A DNA stretch of 64,000 nucleotides from Bolinopsis microptera (GCF_026151205.1 NC_087074.1:248001-312000); one strand, 5' to 3'; positions 1 to 14,780 are shown, counted from the stretch's first letter. Numbers and translations: made by a program. The notes: generated by a model from the letters alone, not told the origin.

Positions 1-1691
1 CTGCTTCGACCAATGTTGGTCTGTAATCCCTGGATTGAGATTTGTTGGCCGCAATTTAATTTAGCTAATTTCTTATAATACCGCAGTGGTCTGGTTCCCA
101 CTTCAAAATGACCCCATATTCTTTTTTTCAGTCGCATAGATTTTCCCATCGTTTGATAATGTGTGTCAACTGTCAATGTCATTCCCTCGTTTTTTAATCA
201 AGTGGTGACTGGCTATTTCTTCTGTTATTACAGCTGTGAGCTGCCTCGAGATCTTATCTGGGGCATGGGCACAAATACTAGAACATTAGAAGATTAGAAC
301 TGTAATTCTAGAACTTCAGATTAAGGTTACTTGGCAGAATAGCATTAACAGGGTTCGAGATTTGACTGAGGGCATTCAGGTAACATACCAGGCTCACATC
401 ACCAGTTGAAGTGAATCTTAATTTCGGCATGCAATGCCTTTATGCCTTATAAGTTATAATCTTATAGTAGGATCACGGGGTTTTTATAATAGAAGGTCTC
501 GAGATGCTGATTTAGCTATTTAGGTTTCACATGTGACATTTTTCCAGCTTTGGGTAAAGTGGATTTTAGAGCGGGGAGGGGGTCTAAATGACCAAAATCT
601 GAACGATCTCTTACTTACGGGACACTACGGGACAAGGGACGGATCTCGGGCCTAATAGCTGTTTTTTAATGAGAGGCTGGAGTTTGGACCTAGATGGTCA
701 ACGTGAGGATAGCATGAGGATTTAGGATGCTCTGCCTGCCTTTCGTGGGGTCTTGTAACCCCTAAAGCTGGTATATCTTATCTAAATTAACCTTGGTTAC
801 ATCTCGTGCTGTTTCGAATATATAATTAGATTTATAGGTCCAATATCAAGCAAAAAAGTCTGATGTCATGTACTGATGTTACACTTACATGATCTCCGAC
901 GCGAGGATCTCCGAAGTCCGATCTTAAAGTTGGATCTCAGAGCCAAAAAGAATAACGTAAGCCTTGGTTCCTTTCTTTGAGAGTCAAACAGGAAATTCGG
1001 GGTTATCAACTCAAACTCGGATTCGTAGCACAATTAAAAATCCAAAGAATAAAAATCTTAATGAATTTCCCGACATTCTAAAATTAATATCAGTTCGTAT
1101 TCATATATATATATATATAGCCTGACTGACAATTTTCTCGACTGACTGACAATGTTTCTTCTTTTCCCCATTTAGAATACAAAGATTAGTACATTTTAGC
1201 TTATGATTAATATTATATTTTTACCTATAGTTTACCTAGATCAATTCAGTGGCCCAAACTCCAGTAGGTTACAAGACTTAAGTTCAATTCGAGGAACACT
1301 TTGATTAAGCATGATCCTTGTCTAGTTGGAGTTTTCGCATATCATGCAGTAGTTATCTACTAATCACTCCTAAACTGAGCGTTTTAGAGTCGAATCTCGA
1401 ACCCTGCCATTCGGCCAAGTAATCTTAATCTGAAGTTCTAGAATTACAGTTCTAATGTTCTAGTACTAATGTATTAGTGCCCTAGATAAGATCTCGAGGC
1501 AGCTGTAATAAAAAAGAGCTAGCCAGTAACCACTTGATTAAAAAACGAGGGAATGACACACATTATCATACGATGAGAAAATCTATGCGAACCAAACCAC
1601 TGCGGTATTACTATTATGGTAAATGAGCTAAATTAAACTGCAGCCAACAGATCTCAATCCAGGGATTACAGACCAATATTGGTCGAGGCAG
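1..1691. mobile_element. Non-autonomous element with long terminal inverted repeats
   Basis: The first ~375 bases reappear, inverted and diverged, at about 1375-1691. The left end begins CTGCTTCGACCAATGTTGG and the right end finishes CCAATATTGGTCGAGGCAG, and the similarity runs inward through the ATCTTATCT and TTCTAGAACTTCAGATTAA stretches. No coding frame lies between the arms. This is the shape of a MITE or foldback DNA element. The left end coincides with the window edge, so the target-site duplication cannot be checked and the element could extend further. Confidence 0.75.
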
Positions 1692-2268
1692 TGAAGTCAA
1701 TTATGATTATAAAGTGGGGTACTTATACTGGTCAGTGGTCAAGCGTCAATCTGGCCCGGATCCAGTGCCGATTTATTTTAGGTCCGGTATTCATGGAACA
1801 TATATCATGGTTTCATGGCATGAATAAATAAAAAGTTTGAAGTTGAATTTTGGTCTGGCACGTCACACATTTTATTTAAATTGGTACCAAGGAAAAATTG
1901 TTGGAGTTTTCACAAATCATGTATTAGTTATTTACTAATGACTCCTAAAGTGAGCGTTTTTGAGTATATGATGTGCATAAGTCGGCAATTGCGAACAATT
2001 TGCTGTTTGCAACTGACCCATTGACCTTTACTAAAGAAACCGTAATTTTGAAAAATTGCCATTTCGTAAGACACAAATATGCTGCTGGCCTGGCCCATTA
2101 AAAGAGATGCCCAATAAAGTAGATCATTCTCCAATTTTTGTAGGTGTTTCTGGACACAAAGTGAGTCATCTTACATCTTGTGACAAATGCTGTGTTGCTC
2201 ATGAGTCTTTAAGACCTTTCTAGTTAACAGTCCAATAGCCCATTTGTGAATATTGTCATTGTTTGCTC
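1692..2268. other. Unassigned AT-rich sequence
   Basis: I see no convincing gene, RNA or repeat here. The 68-codon minus-strand ORF at 1928-2134 has no recognisable domain. Confidence 0.4.
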
Positions 2269-2590
2269 GACAAAAATCCGTTTTTCAGCCACATTTCCGA
2301 AAATAAGCCTTTTAGGGTATATGTTGCTTCATAAGTTGTATATAAATGTGGCTATTAGGCACATTTTGGTGTATCAGAATAGTCTCTACGACCTTCCTAG
2401 GCAGAAATGCCAAAAATCACGGAAATTATGAACTGCGTCAAGCCAAAAACCGTTTTTTCGGCCATATTTCCGAAACAAAGCATTTTAAGGTATATGTTGC
2501 TTCATAAGTTGTATATAAATGTGGCTATTAGGCACATTTTGGTGTATCGGAATAGTCTTTAAGACCTTCCTGGGCTGAAATACAATAATT
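2269..2590. repeat. Two-copy tandem duplication, ~175 bp unit
   Basis: The stretch around GGTATATGTTGCTTCATAAG is present at about 2317 and again at about 2490. Both copies continue through the same GTGGCTATTAGGCACATTTTG segment and differ by scattered substitutions and small indels, so the duplication is not recent. Confidence 0.7.
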
Positions 2591-2760
2591 CGAGTGACCG
2601 CGAAACCCTGAAAAAGGGTGTGGCCGAAAACGCCCTCATTGCATGTATTTCAACCTTGCCATGAAGTCCAAATGTTTTAAGAATCATCTAGAGAGGTGAT
2701 AACCGTTGAGAAATCGCTTTTAACACGAAAAGCTAACGAGATTCCGTTTCGTCTCGGACT

Positions 2761-3450
2761 AGTATACAGAAGTATAGTTGTGGAACACAACAAGAAAATT
2801 GAGAATAATCTTGTGCGAGGGTAGGGACCCAGATGTCGTTTCTAACCCAAATAAACTTTAAGGAGGCTTCTCATCAGTAGCCGCACCTCCTTACTCGGTT
2901 TCTGAACTGGAATTCTATGGGCTTCCAGACGGCCAGACCGAGTATTACCACCCCATCCTTCTAGAGTTCATCACAAGTAGCACCCACCTTGAAGATCTTT
3001 GACACCCAGACACACCCCATTGGCGAACAAACTTTGGATATAATCTTACATGCTCCCGAAGGAATCCCTGGTTTATGGTCTTTCTCATCGTCACCAGCAC
3101 TTTCACTAGAGTCACCAGCCCTTTCACTGGAGTCATCAGCCCAATCACTGAAGTATACAGAAGTATAGTTGTGGAACACAACAAGAAAATTGAGAATAAT
3201 CTTGTGCGAGGGTAGGGACCCAGATGTCGTTTCTAACCCAAATAAACTTTAAGGAGGCTTCTCATCAGTAGCCGCACCTCCTTACTCGGTTTCTGAACTG
3301 GAATTCTATGGGCTTCCAGACGGCCAGACCGAGTATTACCACCCCATCCTTCTAGAGTTCATCACAAGTAGCACCCACCTTGAAGATCTTTGACACCCAG
3401 ACACACCCCATTGGCGAACAAACTTTGGATATAATCTTACATGCTCCCGA
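2761..3450. repeat. Direct tandem duplication, 391 bp period
   Basis: Bases 2761-3059 recur essentially unchanged at 3152-3450; both blocks run from AGTATACAGAAG to CATGCTCCCGA. The spacer at 3060-3151 belongs to the first copy. The second copy is cut off exactly where the 30-bp satellite begins. On the minus strand the spacer reads as an acidic, Ser/Asp/Glu-rich repeat (DDSSERAGDSSESAGDDEK) that could be a coding exon. No product is recognised. Confidence 0.8.
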
Positions 3451-6400
3451 GTCAGTACATTATACACTCTTATTAACCAGGTCAGTACATTATACACTCT
3501 TATTAACCAGGTCAGTACATTATACACTCTTATTAAACAGGTCAGTACATTATACACTCTTATTAACCAGGTCAGTACATTATACACTCTTATTAACCAG
3601 GTCAGTACATTATACACTCTTATTAACCAGGTCAGTACATTATACACTCTTATTAAACAGGTCAGTACATTATACACTCTTATTAACCAAGTCAGTACAT
3701 TATACACTCTTATTAACCAAGTCAGTACATTATACACTCTTATTAACCAAGTCAGTACATTATACACTCTTATTAACCAGGTCAGTACATTATACACTCT
3801 TATTAACCAGGTCAGTACATTATACACTCTTATTAACCAGGTCAGTACATTATACACTCTTATTAACCAGGTCAGTACATTATACACTCTTATTAACCAG
3901 GTCAGTACATTATACACTCTTATTAACCAGGTCAGTACATTATACACTCTTATTAAACAGGTCAGTACATTATACACTCTTATTAACCAAGTCAGTACAT
4001 TATACACTCTTATTAACCAGGTCAGTACATTATACACTCTTATTAACCAGGTCAGTACATTATACACTCTTATTAACCAGGTCAGTACATTATACACTCT
4101 TATTAACCAAGTCAGTACATTATACACTCTTATTAACCAGGTCAGTACATTATACACTCTTATTAACCAGGTCAGTACATTATACACTCTTATTAACCAG
4201 GTCAGTACATTATACACTCTTATTAACCAGGTCAGTACATTATACACTCTTATTAACCAGGTCAGTACATTATACACTCTTATTAACCAGGTCAGTACAT
4301 TATACACTCTTATTAACCAGGTCAGTACATTATACACTCTTATTAACCAGGTCAGTACATTATACACTCTTATTAACCAGTCAGTACATTATACACTCTT
4401 ATTAACCAAGTCAGTACATTATACACTCTTATTAACCAAGTCAGTACATTATACACTCTTATTAACCAGGTCAGTACATTATACACTCTTATTAACCAGG
4501 TCAGTACATTATACACTCTTATTAACCAGGTCAGTACATTATACACTCTTATTAACCAGGTCAGTACATTATACACTCTTATTAACCAGGTCAGTACATT
4601 ATACACTCTTATTAACCAGGTCAGTACATTATACACTCTTATTAACCAGGTCAGTACATTATACACTCTTATTAACCAGGTCAGTACATTATACACTCTT
4701 ATTAACCAGGTCAGTACATTATACACTCTTATTAACCAGGTCAGTACATTATACACTCTTATTAACCAGGTCAGTACATTATACACTCTTATTAACCAGG
4801 TCAGTACATTATACACTCTTATTAACCAGGTCAGTACATTATACACTCTTATTAACCAGGTCAGTACATTATACACTCTTATTAACCAGGTCAGTACATT
4901 ATACACTCTTATTAACCAGGTCAGTACATTATACACTCTTATTAACCAGGTCAGTACATTATACACTCTTATTAACCAGGTCAGTACATTATACACTCTT
5001 ATTAACCAGGTCAGTACATTATACACTCTTATTAACCAGGTCAGTACATTATACACTCTTATTAACCAGGTCAGTACATTATACACTCTTATTAACCAGG
5101 TCAGTACATTATACACTCTTATTAACCAGGTCAGTACATTATACACTCTTATTAACCAGTCAGTACATTATACACTCTTATTAACCAGGTCAGTACATTA
5201 TACACTCTTATTAACCAGTCAGTACATTATACACTCTTATTAACCAGGTCAGTACATTATACACTCTTATTAACCAGGTCAGTACATTATACACTCTTAT
5301 TAACCAGGTCAGTACATTATACACTCTTATTAACCAGGTCAGTACATTATACACTTTATTACCAAGTCAGTTTATTATACACTCAGGTCTGTACATTATA
5401 CACTCTTATTAACCAGGTCAGTACATTATACACTCTTATTAACCAGGTCAGTACATTATACACTCTATTAACCAGGTCAGTACATTATACACTCTTATTA
5501 ACCAGGTCAGTACATTATACACTCTTATTAACCAGGTCAGTACATTATACACTCTTATTAACCAGTCAGTACATTATACACTCTTATTAACCAGGTCAGT
5601 ACATTATACACTCTTATTAACCAGGTCAGTACATTATACACTCTTATTAACCAGGTCAGTACATTATACACTCTTATTAACCAGGTCAGTACATTATACA
5701 CTCTTATTAACCAGGTCAGTACATTATACACTCTTATTAACCAGGTCAGTACATTATACACTCTTATTAACCAGGTCAGTACATTATACACTCTTATTAA
5801 CCAGGTCAGTACATTATACACTCTTATTAAACAGGTCAGTACATTATACACTCTTATTAACCAGGTCAGTACATATCACTCTTATTAACCAGGTCAGTAC
5901 ATTATACACTCTTATTAACCAGGTCAGTACATTATACACTCTTATTAACCAGGTCAGTACATTATACATCTTATAACCAGGTCAGTACATTATACACTCT
6001 TATTAAACAGGTCAGTACATTATACACTCTTATTAACCAGGTCAGTACATTATACACTCTTATTAACCAGGTCAGTACATTATACACTCTTATTAACAGG
6101 TCAGTACATTATACACTCTTATTAACCAGGTCAGTACATTATACACTCTTATTAACCAGGTCAGTACATTATACACTCTTATTAACCAGGTCAGTACATT
6201 ATACACTCTTATTAACCAGGTCAGTACATTATATGTACTCTTATTAACCAAGTCAGTACATTATACACTCTTATTAACCAAGTCAGTACATTATACACTC
6301 TTATTAACCAGGTCAGTACATTATACACTCTTATTAACCAGGTCAGTACATTATACACTCTTATTAACCAGTCAGTACATTATACACTCTTATTAACCAG

Positions 6401-9400
6401 TCATACATTATACACTCTTATTAACCAAGTCAGTACATTAACACTCTTATTAACCAGGTCAGTACATTATACACTCTTATTAACAGGTCAGTACATTATA
6501 CACTCTTATTAACCAGTCAGTACATTATACACTCTTATTAACCATGTCAGTACATTATACACTCTTTATTAACCAGGGCATTTCATTTTTACACTCTTAT
6601 TAAACCCGGCTACATTATACACTCTTTTTAACCCCGGGTTTTAAATTTTTCCCCTTTTTTTTTTTAAAACTCTTATTTTAACCCGGGCAGTACCAAAAAC
6701 ACTCTTTTTAACCAGTTTAGTACATTATTTTTCACTCTTATTAAACCCGGTTTTGGAAACAAAAAATTTTATGTACTCTTTTTAACCCAAATCAGTACTT
6801 TTACACTCTTTTTAACAAGTCAGTACATTTTAAAAACTCTTTTTAACCAAGGGGCGGTAATTATACATCTTTAATTCCCCCGGGTTTTAAGAACATTATA
6901 ACACTCTTATTTTTAAACCAAAATTTAGTCCCTTCACCCCTTATTAAAACCCAAATCAGTACATTATAAAACTCTTTTTAACCCAAAACGTACCTTATAC
7001 ACTCTTTTTAAAACCCGGTCCCTTTCATTATAACTCTTATTTAACCCCGGTTTAGTACATTTTACACTCTTATTAACCCGGGCAGTACATTATACACCTA
7101 TTTAAAACCCGGTCAACATTAAACACTCTTTTTAAAAAAGGTCAGAAAATTTACCCCCTCCCTTATTAAAACCCAAATCAGACATTTACAATCTTATTTA
7201 AACCCGGGCTTACAATTTTAAAATCTTATTTAAACCGGGCCCCGTCATTTTACAACTCTTTTTATTAACCAGGGTCATTTAAATTTTGCACCCTTAATTA
7301 AAACCCGGTCAGTTTCATTATACCCTTTTTTAACCCGGTCAGTACATTAAAACACTCTTATTAACCAGGGCAGTACATTATAAAATTTTTTAAAAACCCC
7401 GGTCAGTACATTATTTCCCTCTTTTTAACCGGGTTACATTTTTACCTCTTTTTTAAAACCGGGCATTTCCTTATACACTTTAAAAAAAGGTCAACATTAT
7501 ACCCCTCTTATTTAACCCAAATCAGTTCATTATACACTCTTATTAAACCGGGCATAAAATTAAAACACTCCCTTTTTAACCCGGGCAAATACATTATACA
7601 TCTTTTAACCCCGGTCAGAAAATTAAACCTTAAATTAAAACCCGGTCAGTCATTATAACTCTTTTTAACCAGGTCGTACTTTTCCCCTCTTTTAACCCGG
7701 TCAGTACATTATACACTTTTTATTAACCAGGTCGTACATTTTACACTTATTAAACCGGGCAGTACATTTTACACTCTTTTTAACCAGGGCAGTAAAATTA
7801 TACACTCTTATTAAACCAAAGGGCAGTACAAAATACACTCTTTTTAAAACCCGGTCAGTACTTTTTACAATCTTTTTTAAAAAAGGTCAGTACATTATTT
7901 CAAAAATTATTAACCAAGCAGTACTTATAACTCTTTTTAAAAAGGTCATTCAAAAAAACACTCTTTAAAAACCCGGCAGTACATTATACACTCTTTTTAA
8001 CCCGGTCAGTACATTATACCAAATCTTATTAACCCAGGGGCAGTACATTATAAACCCTTTTTAAACCCGGTCCGAAAATTTTTTCCCCTCTTTTTAACCA
8101 GGTCAGTACATTTTACACTTTATTTTAAACCAAATCAGTCATTTTTAAAAACTCTTAAATTAAAACCCAAGGGCCCTTAAAAATTTTAAAACCTTAAAAA
8201 ACCAAGTCATAATTATAAATTTATTAACCAAAGGGCAGTAAATTATACCTTTATTAACCAGGGCCAAATAATTATACACTCTTTTTAACCAGGCAGTACA
8301 TTTACACCTTTTAAAAAGGGCAGTACATTATACCCCTTTTTAACCAGGTTTAGTAATTTACACTTATTAAACAGGTCGTAAAAATTATACACTCTTATAA
8401 CCAAGTCATACAATTTTACCCTTATTTAACCCGACCCTACATAAAACACTTATTAACCAGGTCCCAAAATTTTTACACTCTTAAAAAACCAGGTCTTTCA
8501 TTAAACACCCCTTATTTAAAAAGGGCTACATTATACATCCCTTTTTAACCCGGGCGTAATTATACACTCTTATTAACCAGGTCAGTACATTATAAAAACT
8601 TTTTAACCAGGGGCATACATTTAAAACACTTTAATTTAAACCCGGTCCAAATACCCTTTTTACAACCCTTTTTAAACAGGTCAGTACAAATTTCACTCTT
8701 ATTAAAACCCGTCAGTACATTATACACTCTTTTTTAACCAGGTAGTCCCTTTTACAAATTTAAATTTAAACCCGGTTTAGTACATTATTACACTCTTATT
8801 AACCAGGTCAGTACATTATACACTCTTATTAACCAGGTCAGTACATTATACACTCTTATTAACCAGGTCAGTACATTATAATACACTCTTATTAAACAGG
8901 TCAGTACATTATACACTCTTATTAACCAGGTCAGTACCATTATACACTCTTATTAAACAGGTCAGTAACATTATACACTCTTATTAACCAGGTCAGTACA
9001 TTATACACTCTTATTACCCAGGCAGTACATTATACACTCTTATTAACCAGGTCAGTACATTATACACTCTTATTAACCAGGTCAGTACATTATACACTCT
9101 TATTAACCAGGTCAGTACATTATACACTCTTATTAACCAGGTCATACATTATACACTCTTATTAACCAAGTCAGTACATTATACACTCTTATTAACCAAG
9201 TCAGTACATTATACACTCTTATTAACCAAGTCAGTACATTATACACTCTTATTAACCAGGTCAGTACATTATACACTCTTATTAACAAGTCAGTACATTA
9301 TACACTCTTATTAACCAGGTCAGTACATTATACACTCTTATTAAACAGGTCAGTACATTATACACTCTAATTAACCAGTCAGTACATTATACACTCTTAT

Positions 9401-12400
9401 TAACCAAGTCCGTTTATTATACACTCTTATTAACCAGGTCAGTACATTATACACTCATATTAACCAGGTCAGTACATTATACACTCTATATTAACCAGGT
9501 CAGTACATTATACACTCTTATTAACCAGGTCAGTATCATTATACACCTTATATACCAGGTCAGTACATTATACACTCTTATTAAACAGGTCAGTACATTA
9601 TACACTCTTATTAAACAGGTCAGTACATTATACACTCTTATTAAACAGGTCAGTACATTATACACTCTTATTAAACCAGTCAGTACATTATACACTCTAA
9701 TAAACAGGTCAGTACATTATACACTCTTATTAACAGGTCAGTACATTATACACTCTTATTAACCAGGTCAGTACATTATACACTCTCATTAACCAGGTCC
9801 AGAACATTATACACTCTTATTACCAGGTCAGTACATTATACACGTCTCATTAAACAGGTCAGTACATTATACACTCCTATTAAACCAGGTCAGTACATTA
9901 TACACTCTTATTAACCAGGTCAGTACATTATACACTCTTATTAAACAGGTCAGTAATTATACACTCTTATTAACCAGGTCAGTACATTATACACTCTTAT
10001 TAAACAGGTCATTACATTATACACTCTTATTAAACAGGTCAGTACATTATACACTCTTATTAACCAAGTCAGTACATTATACACTCTAATTAACCAGGTC
10101 AGTACATTATACACTCTTATTAACCAAGTCAGTACATTATACACTCTTATTAACCAAGTCAGTACACTTATACTCTTATAACCAAGTCAGTACATTATAC
10201 ACTCTTTATTAACCAGGTCAGTACATTATACACTCTTATTAACCAAGTCAGTACATTATACACTCTTATTAACCAGGTCAGTACTTTATACACTCTTATT
10301 AAACAGGTCAGTACATTATACACTCTTATTAACCAGTCAGTACATTATACACTCTTATTAACCAAGTCAGTTTATTATACACTCTTATTAACCAGGTCAG
10401 TACATTATACACTCTTATTAACCAGGTCAGTACATTATACACTCTTATTAACCAGGTCAGTACATTATACACTCTTATTAACCAGGTCAGTACATTATAC
10501 ACTCTTATTAAACAGGGTCAGTAAATTATACACTCTTATTAACCAGGTCAGTACATTATACACTCTTATTAAACAGGTCAGTACATTATACACTCTTATT
10601 AAACAGGTCAGTACATTATACACTCTTATTAACCAGGTCAGTACATTATACACTCTTATTAAACAGGTCATTACATTATACACTCTTATTAAACCGGTCA
10701 TACATTAACACTCTCATTAACCAGGTCAGTACATTATACACTCTTATTAACCAGGTCAGTACATTATACACTCTCATTAAACAGGTCAGTACATTATACA
10801 CTCTTATTAACCAGGTCAGTACATTATACACTCTTATTAACAGGTCAGTACATTATACACTCTTATTAACCAGGTCAGTACATTATAAACTCTTATTAAA
10901 CAGGTCAGTACATTATACACTCTTATTAACCAGGTCAGTACATTATACACTCTTATTAAACAGGTCCAGTACATTATACACTCTTATTAACCAGGTCAGT
11001 ACATTATACACTCTTATTAAACAGGTCAGTACATTATACACTCTTATTAACCGGTCAGTACATTATACACTCTTATTAACCAGGTCAGTACATTATACAC
11101 TCTTATTAACCAGGTCAGTACATTATACACTCTTATTAACCAGGTCAGTACATTATACACTCTTATTAAACAGTCAGTACATTTATACACTCTTATTAAC
11201 CAGGTCAGTACATTATACACTCTTATACCAGGTCAGTACATTATACACTCTTATTAACCAGGTCAGTACATTATACACTCTTATTAAACAGGTCAGTACA
11301 TTATACACTCTTATTAACCAGGGTCAGTACATTATACACTCTTATTAACCAGGTCAGTACATTATACACTCTTATTAACCAGGTCAGTACATTAAACACT
11401 CTTATTAACCAGGTCAGTACATTATACACTCTTATTAACCAGGTCAGTACATTATACACTCTTATTAACCAGTGTCAGTACATTATACACTCTTATTAAC
11501 CAGGTCAGTACATTATACACTCTATTAACCAGGTCAGTACATTATACACTCTTATTAACCAGGTCAGTACATTATACACTCTTATTAACCAGGTCAGTAC
11601 ATTATACACTCTTATTAACCAGGTCAGAACATTATACACTCTTATTAACCAGGTCAGTACATTATACACTCTTATTAACCAGGTCAGTACATTATACACT
11701 CTTAATTAAACCCGGTTTAGTACATTTACACCTTTTTAACAAAGGGCATAAATTTATACACTCTTTTAAAAAAAAAAAAGGGCGTAAATTATCACTCTTA
11801 TTAAACCCGGGCAGACATTTTAAAACTCTTTTTAACCGGTCAGTAAATTAAAACACTCCTTTTTAAACCCCCTTTCCCCCCGTTTCATTAACACTCTTAT
11901 TAACCAGGTCATACATTTACACTTTAATTTAAACCCGGTCGTACATTATCACTCTTATTTTAACCCGGTCCGTAATTTTAAAACCTTTTTAACCAGGTCA
12001 TTTCATTTTTACCCCCTTTTTTTAAACCAGGGGCAGGAAAATTATCACTTTATTAACCCGGTCAGAACATTCTACCTTTATTTAAACCCGGGCAGTACAA
12101 TTTTCACTCTTTTAACCGGTCAGTACTTATACATCTTTTAAAAAAGGGCCGTAAAATTATCACTCTTATTAACCAGGTTTAGTACATTAACACTCTTATT
12201 AACCAGGTCAGTACATTATACACTCTTATTAACCAGGTCAGTACATTATACACTCTTATTAACCAGGTCAGTACATTATACACTCTTATTAACCAGGTCA
12301 GTACATTATACACTCTTATTAACCAGGTCAGTACATTATACACTCTTATTAACCAGGTCAGTACATTATACACTCTTATTAACCAGGTCAGTACATTATA

Positions 12401-13305
12401 CACTCTTATTAACCAGGTCAGTACATTATACACTCTTATTAACCAGGTCAGTACATTATACACTCTTATTAACCAGGTCAGTACATTATACACTCTATTA
12501 ACCAGGTCAGTACATTATACACTCTTATTAACCAGGTCAGTACATTATACACTCTTATTAACCAGGTCAGTACATTATACACTCTTATTAACCAGGTCAG
12601 TACATTATACACTCTTATTAACCAGGTCAGTACATTATACACTCTTATTAACCAGGTCAGTACATTATACACTCTTAATAACCAGGTCAGTACATTATAC
12701 ACTCTTATTAACCAGGTCAGTACATTATACACTCTATTAACCAGGTCAGTACATTATACACTCTTATTAACCAGGTCAGTACATTATATACTCTTATTAA
12801 CCAGTCAGTACATTATACACTCTTATTAACCAGGTCAGTACATTATACACTCTTATTAACCAGGTCAGTACATTATACACTCTTATTAACCAGGTCAGTA
12901 CATTATACACTCTTATTAACCAGGTCAGTACATTATACACTCTTATTAACCAGGTCAGTACATTATACACTCTTATTAACCAGGTCAGTACATTATACAC
13001 TCTTATTAACCAGGTCAGTACATTATACACTCTTATTAACCAGGTCAGTACATTATACACTCTTATTAACCAGGTCAGTACATTATACACTCTTATTAAC
13101 CAGGTCAGTACATTATACACTCTTATTAACCAGGTCAGTACATTATACAACTCTTATTAACCAGGTCAGTACATTATACACTCTCATTAACCAGGTCAGT
13201 ACATTATACACTCTTATTAACCAGGTCAGTACATTATACACTCTTATTAACCAGGTCAGTACATTATACACTCTTATTAACCAGGTCAGTACATTATACA
13301 CTCTG
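3451..13305. repeat. Large 30-bp satellite array (~9.9 kb)
   Basis: About 325 head-to-tail copies of a 30-bp unit that begins GTCAGTACATTATACACTC and ends TTATTAACCAG. Many neighbouring copies are identical; recurrent variants include AACAG and CCAAG endings. Because 30 is a multiple of 3 and the unit lacks stops in several frames, long artificial ORFs appear on both strands. These are not genes. The blocks 6560-8770 and 11700-12180 are far noisier than the rest. Confidence 0.97.
6560..8770. other. Corrupted stretch of the 30-bp satellite, probable consensus error
   Basis: The 30-bp periodicity persists, but homopolymers are stretched or lost and CAGG is repeatedly rewritten as CCCGGG or CCCGG, with TTTTTAA in place of TTATTAA. 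Copies on both sides are near-perfect. This systematic, homopolymer-centred damage looks like unpolished long-read consensus rather than evolved divergence. A smaller patch with the same character is at 11700-12180. Confidence 0.7.
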
Positions 13306-13314
13306 TGTAGACAG

Positions 13315-14780
13315 TGTACGTGTATAATTTCCTAACGGTTTATTGGACTGGTTTTTACGGTATAGTTTCGACAAAACTCTAACGAAGCCAATTAGCAAAT
13401 TGGGGGGGGGGGGGGGCATCAACCTCATAAATACCTATTATTCCCTCCGATTTCAAGATAGGTTTAGGTATTTATGTATATACATTATGGTTGTTTAAAG
13501 GTTTTGTTGTTTTTTCAGGATTTTCCCACTTTTAACATAATGTATTCAATTCTATTCATAGTGTTGGGTTGTATAGGGTTTTTAATGTGATCAAAAGATT
13601 ATGAACAGTTCAGACTATCAAATGGTTGCTTGTATAGAAGTTTCTGAACATTTTGAACAACAATTAAAAATAACAAGTAAAAATCTTGTCATGAAATTTT
13701 CAATGTTTCACTCTGAAATTTTATTTGTTTCCCTACTCTTGCCAAAAGCAAAAAGATCGTAGGGAATAAGTAATCGGGTTTGGATATATGAGGTGGCCCG
13801 ACGGTCCTGCGGTGACGACAAAAGTCTGCTCTTTCGCGATATAGACCACCCCCCTATAATTATGTGTATTTGAAGCGTCTGTTATGGCGGGCACGACGCT
13901 AGCCATGTGTTAATTAATTACAGTGAAGTTCCTCCTTCGCAAAGTTATTTTCCGCAATTTTCTGGATTCATTTATTGTTGATGCGCGCGGCGCTACATAG
14001 GTCAAATAAATCGTCAATTTTTACCATGCGCGAATCCCACTCATTTATTAAAAATATACTATGTAAATATGTTGCACTTTTTTCCAGTCACACTTTTCAC
14101 TCGAAATAATTAATGGTACAAGATACAAGTACATCGTAGGGAAAATTGATCGTGCATGGTTTAACCGCGGCGAAATTCTTGTTGCCTTTGTGTACATTAA
14201 ACTTGGGTTGTATAGGGTTTTTAATGTGATCAAAAGATTATGAACAGTTCAGACTATCAAAAGGCTACCGAAGTTTCTGAACATTTTGAACAACAATTAA
14301 AAATAACAAGTAAAAATCTTGTCATGAAATTTTCACCTAAAATTTCAAAAAATCAATGTTGCTAACAATCTTCTGAAACGTCCAAAAAAGTAACCTTTAG
14401 CTGCCCTAAAATACCTATAAATACCTATTATTCGCTCCGATTTCAAAATAGGAATAGGTATTTATGTATATTAATGAGGTTGACGCCCCCCCAATTTTTA
14501 AAAATCGGCCAGTGGTAAGTGGTTTAATTGATGGTTTTGTACCCCAAATGTGATACTAAATGTGACTATTTAAGTGTCTCACTTTTTCTCCTCTCTTTTA
14601 CACTCTCTCACTCTCTCTCTCTCTCCCCATTTACAGCTCCCCTAATTACAGCTTTGTACATAATTATAATTAGGTAATTTTGCAGTGGAGCCTATTGAGT
14701 ATTACTATTGGATACGTATTGCGTGATGAGTGCTTAGAATTAAATTTACTCTAGTGCGACCGGTTTCAACTGAGCGAGTT
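13315..14780. mobile_element. Dispersed repeat interrupted by a nested element
   Basis: The flanks (13325-13401, and 14493 to about 14780) match, in inverted orientation, the uninterrupted copy at about 32515-32995. Shared landmarks are GACAAAACTCTAACGAAGCC, the AAATCGGCC segment, TTAATTGATGGTTTTGTA and ACTATTGGATACGT. The middle of this copy is split by the ~1.1 kb nested element at 13402-14492. No coding capacity is seen. Confidence 0.65.
13402..14492. mobile_element. Nested ~1.1 kb inverted-repeat element with AATT target duplication
   Basis: The ends are mirror images: a G-run followed by CATCAACCTCAT on the left, ATGAGGTTGACG followed by a C-run on the right. AATT stands immediately outside both ends, consistent with a 4-bp target duplication. 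Comparison with the related copy at 32515-32995 gives the empty site. Inside is a ~130-bp direct repeat (13560-13700 and 14203-14334, sharing TTTTTAATGTGATCAAAAGA) and a palindromic AAATACCTATT...AATAGGTATTT module near each end. No ORF of note. Confidence 0.65.

Noticed and set aside
3336..13150. Long ORFs of YNVLTWLIRV or SVHYTLLLTR repeats on both strands
   Set aside because: They are translations of the 30-bp satellite in frames without stops; both strands are open, there is no start context, and indels break them.
3451..13305. CRISPR array
   Set aside because: Units are contiguous with no variable spacers, and the genome is eukaryotic.
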